A stretch of DNA of 64,000 nucleotides from positions 28,374,787 to 28,438,786 of the forward strand of contig NC_034010.1 in NCBI RefSeq assembly GCF_000346465.2, written 5' to 3'. Below are positions 55,155 through 64,000 of this stretch, piece after piece. The position numbers and the translations under genes are program-made. This DNA comes from Prunus persica. Its lineage: Eukaryota; Streptophyta; Magnoliopsida; Rosales; Rosaceae. Every line of letters starts with the position of its first letter. The first letter of the stretch is position 1. The notes under the pieces were generated by a model. It worked only from the letters and a program-made list of their open reading frames with translations, searched no databases and was not told the DNA's origin.

Positions 55155-55734
55155 CATCTGCTGCGGGCTGCATGCATTGCTTTGTTACAAGAGATTTCAG
55201 AAATCAGAATTGGAAATTGGAAACTGCAGGGAATCATATCCCATTATTTCTTATTAGCTTAATTCATCATCATGATGAGCACATTATCACATGAGCAACA
55301 AGTAAAGGTTAATATTTTAAATTAATTACCTCCAAAATATTCCCATCACACTCATAGAAAAGGTTATCATCATAGATTTGGTTTGTTTTTCTTTAATTTC
55401 TTTAGGTTTATATTCCACTTATTATTCTATATGTTTGATTGAACCCGTAAAAATTATTCAAAAGAAAGTTATTCTACATGGAGCTGAGCAGCTAATAACG
55501 ACAACTGAGTTTGACTTTCCTTTGGGTTACAAAAATATAATGGTGCTTGTTTTGACTTTTGGTTTCGATTCTTTGGCCATTGACTTTTAACTCCCGCTTA
55601 ACTATTAATTAAGTATAAGTAGAGCATATATTTTGTTGCAACAACAGATCAGCATCAAAATGAAACTCATCAGATTTTGGAGGGGAATAAGGTCAAAATA
55701 ATCTATGAATAAAAACAGTTGTTATTAAAATAAG
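54169..55734. other. DTX50-like 3' UTR and AT-rich DNA
   Basis: The first 330 bp are probably 3' UTR. A compound (CT)14(AT)12 repeat lies at 55103-55154. No gene is seen. Confidence 0.55.
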
Positions 55735-55865
55735 GGTTCGTTTAGGACTGCATTTTTAGAAAGCATTTCTAAGTTTTTCTTCCAAATGTTGTCAGAAGTG
55801 CCATTAATTATCAGGAAGCGCTTTTAGCTTTTTTAGAAACACTCTCAATAACATGCCCTAAATGA
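55735..55865. mobile_element. Possible short hAT-type MITE
   Basis: The left end ggttcgtttaggactgc and the right end, reverse-complemented (catttagggcatgttattg), form a poor inverted repeat. The interior pairs tttttagaaagca with aagcgcttttagcttttttaga. The layout resembles decayed GTTTGG-type MITEs; no target duplication was confirmed. Confidence 0.3.
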
Positions 55866-56847
55866 GTTGAAAACGCGTATAAAATTGTGACTTGAGTTTC
55901 TTTAAAATATTTTGGAATTAGGATGCATGCATCCAACTAAAAAGATGAATATATTTGAAGTCCTTAACTTAACTACAAGTTCTTGCTTATGCAATGCTTA
56001 ATCGAGAATAAGCCGGCACGGGCACTCTGTCAAACCTCGTAACTAGCCACCTAACTAGCTAGATACAAATGTATATACGTACATAATTAGTGGTTAATTA
56101 TAAACAAATTATTCATTTAGGAGTTTGAATTGCTGGAGTGGCCTTTACTCCTGGAAAATTAATTAAAATGGCAAAGGACACAAGTGCTTGAATTACGTGG
56201 TTGACTCAAGCGTTGAAGTCTTGAATTAAGTTGGCAATACTTTAGTTGCCTTGTTGGTTGGTCAAATGAATCATGCATAGAGATGATCCCCATGCAGATA
56301 AATGTGCCAGGATGCCACCAAATACATAAGACACTAGTTGTAGATGCACAGCTGGAGGGAGGGAGGGAGGCCCTGCCCCTGCCCTGCATCAAGAAGATGA
56401 TGGTTGACCTCATTTTTCTTATTCTACAACTTGTCTGTATAGAGAATTGATATTTTTATAAGAGAAAATCTTTTCAGTCATTGAAATTGCAACATGTGTA
56501 TTCATTTCAAGATTGCTTTAGTCTACATCCATGGGTCTCTACTGATGAAGGAATTTTGTCTAAACTTGAAGAAGAACCCTTTACACTATTTGTATGCATA
56601 ACTTCAATTAAGTTGTGGGACCATCTTTGGCCATGAGGGACACGCATGCAGCTCTTAAAAGCCACGAAGGTGAAGGGCATTGTCTATGGCGTAAGGGTAG
56701 AGATTGCATGAAAGACAGCTTATGAAAGACAATGGACAGTGCGGCTCTGCGCAGGCGTGGAAATGCAACAAGTATCCTATAATTTAACATTACTGATTGC
56801 ATGCATGATGATCTGCATGCTGTGGTGGTTAAGGCCATTGGAATATC

Positions 56848-56883
<36 letters not shown>

Positions 56884-58463
56884 CATGGCTTGTGGGACTT
56901 AATTATATCTTATCTTATGAACAATTTAATTAGGCCGGCACAATTTATATCTTATATTTGCATGGCCTAAAATAATTCTACTTGAGAGTCAAAAGAATCT
57001 TATTTTAAAATAATGGCATTTTTATTACTAGGCGTGGCTGAAGCTTAGTGACTGCATGCACATCTTTTAAATATAATTCTGAATATTCTTTCATTAATTA
57101 CTTGAAACTATATTATTATTAAGAGAATAGAAAATGACCAAACGAATATATGCCTGCCGAAATGTTAATTAAGAGTTTACTGGCTGCTGTGCCTGCCGCC
57201 CTGATTGTTAATTAAGAGTAATAATGACAATCCAAAAATCTAATGTGCTCATTCTGATTGTGATTACTTAGCTCCTTTAACCTCGTCCGGTTAAAAATCT
57301 CCTTAATTTTAAGCTTAAGGAAGATCAAGTCAAGTACATATATAATTAATTGAGAAGCCTTGTACATGAATCCAAGACTGACGTCGATCCTGACATCATT
57401 TGGGTTGTCCTAATTAACAGATGATAGTTGTTCAATAATAATGCAATATTAACGCAATCATAAAGTACGGGCAATCAACTTATTTTTCCATGCCAATAAT
57501 AAATTAATTATAAATTCATGAGAATTAGGCAATGGTCACATGTCATGATTCATGAACAGAGTGGAACATAAGCATGCATGCATGTGCTTAATTAGTAAGG
57601 CAGATTTTCAGAAAAATATAAAACGAAGAATAATTATATATATATGCTGACAAGCTGGCCCAGCTCAATCCAAACAATCTATTGGTGATGCTGTTTATAA
57701 TCACCATGCATCTTCTTGCTAGCTACATCTACATACATTGCAGAAATATTCCTACTCAATTTTATATGAATGTACGTACAAGTATTAATTTTAATATAAC
57801 AAGACTCGATTTGAAAACGCTAATTTCAGGATTATGGAGAAAGTACAATCAGTTTGCCACTTCCCAGGTAAATCCTAAATATATGCATTGTTTTATACTA
57901 AAATAAAACAGAACCATAATCAATAAATCAAGCACGAAAAAAAGAAAAAAGAAAAAAAAGGAAAGTGCTATCTCTATCTCGAGTGCGATCAGATATGTGT
58001 GTGTGACTCAGAAGCTTATAATTAAATTTCAGAATGGTCCATGTCATTCTCCATTAATTCGTGATTCAAATTATGGGACAAGTCTGTAGGTAATATTTGA
58101 AAAGGTAAAACATTGTGCATTCGTACTCATCAACCTACGTACATTGGCGGAGTTTGAGCAAACAAGAAAAGAAATAAAATTTTAAAATAGAAAAAACCAA
58201 ATGAACTGAACTTACCCCAGTTGTGATATTTGTCATCGGAATTTAAAATTTCAAAAAAAAAGTAAAAGCTGACGTTTATGAAAGTAACATTTGATTTTCC
58301 TTAGGAAAATTATTATATCTGGCTAGGTAAATTGCATATTTGCTTTTGCTTATGGGGTCAATGTCAATATGTCATGCCGCCCCACACATCCAAAGTTTAT
58401 GCAGTTTACAGACCGGAGGGTGAATCATTTTTTAAGGAGCACACACATGCACATTTCTAAGGA

Positions 58464-58522
<59 letters not shown>

Positions 58523-59344
58523 TTGAGGCTGATAGGTAAATTGAATTATTAAGAGAATTGCTGTGGAATCCTTGACTTAATACAACCAAACCAACCACTT
58601 TGTAGTTGCATGTGCTATATCCCATCCCCGTGAACATTTTAACTAGATTAGATTGTTTAATTAGCTGGCTCCATTGTCGTTAATCAATCACTAATTAATA
58701 ATACTCCATCGTGTGCGATAGTAGTGGATATATATGTGATTTCCATCATGAAGGTATATAAATGAACCAATTAAGCCCCAAGATTATGTCATCATATGTT
58801 AATTCAACTTTTACAATAATACAAAATCAAAACTTAAAATAGGAGAGGAGAGGAGGAGGAGAGAGACCCTTGCCCCCGTGATGCGGCGAAGGGAGAGGGT
58901 AAGGTTTGGAGTTGGTTTGATAGCATTTTTTTAATTTTATTATAATAAAAGAAAACATTTTCACTCATCACTTTAAACAAAGTGTATCATCACCACACTT
59001 CTCAACGCTTAACAAATATCTATTAATATAATAATGATTCCATAAACACAGTCAATATTACTTAGACATGACGTAAACACAGTCAATGGCATGAGTTTCA
59101 TTTTCAAATATTAATGTAATATATATTTTATATGGTCGTAAAAAGATATTTTATCTTTGAAGATAATAATGGACCACTCACACGAGTCATGCATTTCACA
59201 CATTTTTGTATCCTTAATTTACTACTTACTTTACTTTAACGCTCCTTGATTAACTCGATCGATCGTATCGCATCGCATGGACAGGACTTACACTTTTGAG
59301 TAGTGAAAGTCTCTATCAGTCTTTAATCAGCTGACATCTGTACG
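55866..59344. other. Gene-free AT-rich DNA
   Basis: No coding region. It contains (AT)n at about 56850-56881 and (CT)n at 58468-58516. A G/A-rich patch (gagaggagaggaggagg) lies near 58845. Open frames are short and lack family features. Confidence 0.5.
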
Positions 59345-59530
59345 TATAAAAACAGCGCAATTAACTAGCAACTGTGTAAAAGTTGGACCCGATCAGAAGA
59401 GAAGAAGATGGTGGCTTCCTTGGGAGGAGACAAGACGGCGCACAGCTCCAGCATGTAGGATTTTGGGGATCGATCGTCTTGCCTTTGCCCAGGGTTCAGG
59501 AATAGGCTGCCTCCCTGAAACAGTATACAA
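59345..59530 (+). other. GC-richer island behind a TATA box; candidate small transcript
   Basis: A consensus TATA box, tataaaaa (59345-59352), is followed about 30 bp on by a plausible start. A stretch near 50% GC (59390-59520) then stands out from its AT-rich surroundings. The plus strand has a 16-codon frame (59408-59458) starting ATGGTGGCTTCC. The minus strand has a 61-codon frame (59550-59365) that begins outside the island. I recognise neither peptide, nor a known plant miRNA or target-mimic motif. It may be a non-coding RNA, a small-peptide gene exon or a gene fragment. Confidence 0.3.
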
Positions 59531-59964
59531 CTTAATTTGTTTAACGTCATCTAATCTTTATGTTTATGTTTAATTACTTTATTTATTAATTACGATTATA
59601 TTGGTACTTCTTGATAAATCTGAATGGCCACAGTTCCGTGTCAACTTCAAGTTGGACCTCTTGGAGGCCATGAAAAGGCAAATTTAAGGCCACTTTCTCT
59701 CTCTCTCTCTCTCTCCCTTTTAAGCTTCTTTAGACTAATTTCATATTCCTTTTCTCCCTTTATTAGAGGTTACGATATCGGCAGCAGTGTTTGAATACTT
59801 ATAATATTTATGGTGTTGTGTTGGTTTCAAAATTGACATGAAATCCCATCCCATTACATGAAAATTTAATTAAAACGTTGTGCATCATCGAATATTAAAC
59901 TCTATTTTCAATCCTCGAATTTGCAATTGTTGTCAATGTTTCATTCATGTCTTAAAAATATAGG

Positions 59965-60691
59965 CTTTTTTTAATATCACAAATGGTCCTTGAGGTTTAT
60001 GAAATTATCACATTTCGTTCCTAACTTTTTTTGTGACACTAATGGTCCGTAAGGTTAGCTTCTACACATCAAAATGGTCTCTGTCATTATCTTCCGTCAA
60101 ACTTTCTATTAAATTGATGACGTGACACATGTGTGGAATCCACACATCTAATAGATAGAGCAACGTGGTTTTAAATATAATATATTTCTAATATTTTTAA
60201 AACTTAAAATTCATAATAAAAAATATTAAAATCAACTTAATATTAAATTTTGTAAATAGCACTATGAAAATTGTGAAATGATGTCTATTTTGGTGGAAAT
60301 TAAATTTGGAAATTTGATGACCAAATTTCCACGATTTTTTCGGCACGTCATTTTATAAATTTCGTGTTTAAGTTGCTAAATAAGGGAATTATATTATCAA
60401 TTTCTCCTCTTAAATTTTCGACTTTTAATTCAATTTTGAGTTATTTTCCCTCATCCAAACGGAGGGTAAGTTGCTTTTAATTTTTCATTATTATGGATTT
60501 TAAGTTTTAAAAATATTTAAAATATTAAATATTATATTTAAAGTCACATTTTGCTATACCATTGGACATAAGCTAAATACAGTGACCATTTTGATATGTA
60601 GAGGCTAACCTTAAGGACCATTAGTGTCACAAAAAAAATATTAAGGATGATAATTCCGCAAATCTCATGAACCATTTGTGATAAAAAGCAA
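59965..60691. mobile_element. Mutator-like MITE with long terminal inverted repeats and intact TSD
   Basis: The 727-bp element is flanked by an exact 11-bp direct repeat, aaaaatatagg (59954-59964 and 60692-60702). Its ends are inverted repeats of about 110 bp: left tcacaaatggtccttgaggt, right reverse-complemented tcacaaatggttcatgagat. Both continue into gtgacactaatggtcc and atcaaaatggtc. Long TIRs with a 9-11-bp duplication define Mutator-like elements. The interior is AT-rich and non-coding, so it depends on a transposase elsewhere. A secondary hairpin (ggaaatttgatgaccaaatttcc) lies near 60313. Confidence 0.88.
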
Positions 60692-60702
60692 AAAAATATA
60701 GG

Positions 60703-62639
60703 GAGATTCACTATTATACCCAATATGGGGGCCAAAATTATAAAAATACCCTATATAAAATGAACTTTAGAAACACACCCAAAGCCCATTTACAACATAA
60801 CAAAAAAGCTTTTAACTTCTTATAAATTACAAAACTGCCATCAATTTCTTAAAACAAGCCCAACCCCAAAATCTCATAAAAATACTCAAAGCACTCAATA
60901 GGGCATCAAAGTAATTTAATAATTAATATTAAATTCAATAAGGCCAGCTATCATTTTTTGGGTTTTTTTTGGGTTTGTTTATAGGAATTCAATTGTGTAG
61001 GGTTTATTTATAATATTAGTGCTAGAAATGGGTATATCACTAAATATCTCAAAAATATATGATGTGGAAGTTTGTATCCCTTTCCGATACCCAAAGGACC
61101 CTAATTAAGCTAGTGATGAGCAACTCAACTTAATGACCCCTCAATCCTATAATATAATATTACTAATCATACAAAATTTAAAAAATTTAAAAACCGAGTG
61201 TCGGAATGAATAATGTGAACACACTATTGTACGTCAGCAAGGAATGCCACGCAAGCAGAAGACCCTTAATTAAGATGTTAACTAACTAAATTGATTAGGA
61301 CTCATCTAATCAAACTCTCCAAAGCAAATGTTTGAATTCAAACATAAAAATATACAAAGCAGCAGCAGCAGCTGATGATGAACGAAAGCCCCATGTATAT
61401 GACTGACGACTCACTGTGACTGAGTCTGATTCAACTCACCCAGACATATGTCTATATATATGCAAACATGCAGAGACACCGAACCCACAAGAAAACACAG
61501 TGATGAAGCGCGCGCCGACGTTGTGTACTTTGTCTATGAGTGAAAGGGGTGGGTGGGTCTGTGCGTGCGCTGATCAATACAGTCATAGTGGCTGCTGCTA
61601 TATAGGTAGCTAGCATGAAGGTCGTCGTTGCTGCTCAGCATGACTGGACTTTGATGAACCAAACCCCAAAAGTGTAGTGCACGCTTACTTTATTGATTGT
61701 TATTTTGTCCATAAAAGAATTGAGGTAAAAAAATTATGGGAGTCAAAGTTAATACATAGAACGTACGTGCAAAGTCATGTTTTACACGTTAGCAACACTC
61801 AAATACTGTTTAGCATATATATGTGTCCCCAATTTGGATTTGCCTTGCTAGCTACATAGATTATTCTATCACTACCCACTTGCATTCTATAATACTGTTT
61901 AGACCTAGAGGTCATCAAATACATATTGTTTAGTTATATTTACGTTTATTGCAATTAGGGTTTTTAAATCCTACTTCTCCTCTTCCGATGAGTAATATAA
62001 GGAGAGAGAGAGAGATAATGAGACAATGAAACGAGAATAAGGAAGGTTTTACACATTTTGAACACAATGATAATTAAGCCACTTAAACACCACAAATACG
62101 ATTATTATTCTGAACAATCGAGACAACTAACTAGCGAATCAAACTAAATCACAAATTACATGTATATGAACCATCTGTCACATGAGACAAATTAAAAATG
62201 GGAATTTGGGAAATTAAATTAGCAATAGCTTTCAGTTATTTATTATGGTTATCAGTTTCCTTTCGGTTGGCATCAAATCTAGGAATCTGTCACATGACTT
62301 GCCTCCACTAAGGAGAACAACTTAAGGAGCCGAAATTCTCTCTCATGAGATGAGACACATAATCAGATTAACCCAAACAATCTTTATCTTTTTTCTTTTT
62401 TCTTTTTTCTTTTTTCTTTTTTCTTTATCTGATTGATTTGATAATCACGGAATTAATGCGTACATATCGTTTGGATTACAAGTATTTGTTCGGGGAAAGT
62501 TTGAGTGATGATTTGTAAAGCAAAAACAGGATTTGCTCGGGGAAAGGGGTGGCGATAGAGAATCAAAGGATAATGGTCACTCTCATAGTGGACCAAATTA
62601 AAAGGACCCAAAAAAAAATAAAGAATAATATATAATTAA
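60703..62639. other. Gene-free AT-rich DNA with a candidate small ORF
   Basis: It is mostly AT-rich. A TATA-like tctatatatatg (about 61449-61460) precedes a 36-codon frame, MKRAPTLCTLS..., at 61503-61613, in a locally GC-richer patch; no family is recognised. A heptanucleotide (TTTTTTC)n repeat occupies about 62388-62425. Confidence 0.4.
62388..62425. repeat. (TTTTTTC)n minisatellite
   Basis: Five or more tandem TTTTTTC units in an otherwise non-repetitive AT-rich stretch. Confidence 0.85.
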
Positions 62640-62840
62640 TTAGCGGGCATAATTACGGGGATAATGCCAACAACAGAGGTCGTGGCACCCTCCACGGAGA
62701 CAATTCAAGGACACCGTACGGAACGAGTGCATAGGCTCGGCATCCGAAGCAACCCGATCCCGAGGCTCCGAGATCCAGGCTGAGGCTCGGTAGTCATTCC
62801 CTCGCAACTTGCATTGCGTTGCATTAGACCTCATCTCTCC
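62640..62840. other. GC-rich island, possible old transposon fragment
   Basis: About 190 bp near 55% GC and rich in CpG, between AT-rich flanks. It contains several near copies of cgaggctc/gaggctcgg. There is no frame with recognisable protein similarity. It may be a remnant of an LTR or other mobile element, but no ends are seen. Confidence 0.3.
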
Positions 62841-63628
62841 CCATAGAATATTTCTTTTTTAAAACAAATCAATACTTAATTAGAAATTAGGATCAAGATA
62901 ATTGGGAGGTGTTTTTTGGTTGTTGTGGAAAATAAGTGGTAAACTGATGAAAAAAGGAGATTACATAACATTCAGAACATCTTGATTGATTTCAGACGCT
63001 CCTCATACTAAAAAGATGGTTTATAATACATATAAAGAAAACCGAGTTAATCTACGAGCCACAAAATTAGCATAACGACCTTAGCCTACATAAGGAATAG
63101 TATTTAGTCAGCTAAGCCTAAAGTGTTTTAGTTCAACAAGTTGATGACAGTAGGTTGTTGCTGATACCATCTTAGATAGCCAAAAACTAAGTTAATTTAT
63201 TCAAATTTTATTAAATTATTTTATAGCTAAGTAGTATGTTTGAACCAGATTTGTCAAGAGTCATACAAATACAAATTTGAAGCGCTGTACAGAGAGATCG
63301 AGGGAGAAACTGGATTTGCAGAGAGATTTGGAGACATACAGACAATTTGTCAAGATATGTTTGAGAACTCATAATTTGTTCAATCACTTTCCGTTAAGTT
63401 TTACTGGCTTCATTTGACAGACACACACATGCATATTTTGTAAGACTTATATATATGTTTGATATCATCGTTACCTTCTACTATGATCATAGGTTGCACT
63501 AGTATATTATATTCACGAGGTTGATTTTGAAATCTTCAATAAAGTATAAATTTGACTGCAAATTAAAGCTAGCTAGCTTCATCTTCATGCACGCTTAAAG
63601 TCCAAAAATGGACACCCACCCACCATGA

Positions 63629-63684
<56 letters not shown>

Positions 63685-64000
63685 TTCTCTCTTTTGAAAT
63701 TATATCATGTATGTTTACTGACTTTGGTGTCTGTGCATTTTCACCGTCTTTCTTTTTCATTTTAATGTTTTTATAGAAGCCAAAGCCAACCTAAACAAAA
63801 AAAAGCAAGCTTACCTACTACAGCAATACTGTTTGTTTGCATCCCAAAAGCAGTCAATAACTGGAATTAAAATGTGACTGACTCTCCAACCCAAAAGCTT
63901 ACCTATGAGGAATTGAACTATGACTTTGATACCGTGAAACAAGTTTTTGTTTTCAAATCAACTCCGCATATCTAATTACTTACTAGAAGAAAACTCGGAT
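62841..64000. other. Non-coding DNA to window end, with (CT)n at 63631-63680
   Basis: It is AT-rich, with one long CT microsatellite (about 25 units) and no gene. A gene could begin beyond the window edge. Confidence 0.55.

Noticed and set aside
57682..57906. 74-codon plus-strand frame in the gene-free flank
   Set aside because: It lacks recognisable motifs and has the length expected by chance in AT-rich DNA.
1..64000. CRISPR array, bacterial operon, prophage or organelle insertion
   Set aside because: There are no spaced palindromic repeats, no polycistronic layout and no organelle gene sequence; all real genes are spliced or typical plant nuclear genes.

Overview
The window is nuclear DNA from a eudicot plant. 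Genes have many short exons with GT-AG (a few GC-AG) introns, intergenic DNA is AT-rich, CT/GA and AT microsatellites are common, and the protein families are plant-specific (DREB/ERF, LBD, type-B response regulator, DTX-type MATE, RS-type SR protein). A Cassandra-type TRIM carrying 5S rRNA sequence, the Helitron type and the general look suggest Rosaceae, probably Prunus or a relative. That taxonomic call is inference.

Layout. 1-2.0 kb: 3' part of a PEPKR2-like protein kinase (+). 3.4-4.3 kb: small conserved protein of unknown function (+). 4.8-10.1 kb: ABCB28/NAP8-like plastid half-size ABC transporter (-, 16 exons), sharing a 0.9 kb divergent promoter with a PGAP3/Per1-like GPI-anchor remodelling protein (+, 11.0-13.2 kb). 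13.2-15.7 kb: transposon debris (hAT-like element with a nested SINE, and a palindromic MITE). 15.7-23.4 kb: valyl-tRNA synthetase (+, 21 exons) with two alternative starts. 23.8-24.5 kb: CBF/DREB1-type factor (-). 24.5-31.3 kb: non-coding, with a distal ACGT/CGCG element cluster, a poly(A) retroposon and a Cassandra remnant. 31.3-32.0 kb: ERF025-like DREB-type factor (-). 33.1-35.0 kb: TraB-domain protein (+). 37.1-41.7 kb: type-B response regulator (+) with a Helitron in one intron. 42.4-43.0 kb: LBD protein (+). 43.6-47.7 kb: RS40/RS41-type splicing factor (+). 52.5-54.2 kb: intronless DTX50-like MATE transporter (+). 54.2-64 kb: no convincing protein gene, but one clean Mutator-like MITE and microsatellites.

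The genes do not form an operon-like pathway. The order DREB1 - ERF025-like - TraB - RS SR protein - DTX50-like, with ABCB28 nearby, matches what I recall of Arabidopsis chromosome 5 (AT5G51990-AT5G52050) and its duplicate on chromosome 4 (AT4G25450-AT4G25500). The window therefore looks like an ancestral CBF-region block. I found no CRISPR array, tRNA gene, virus-like gene or novel multi-gene system. The most interesting features are the retained synteny, splice-site and intron oddities, and well-preserved small mobile elements.
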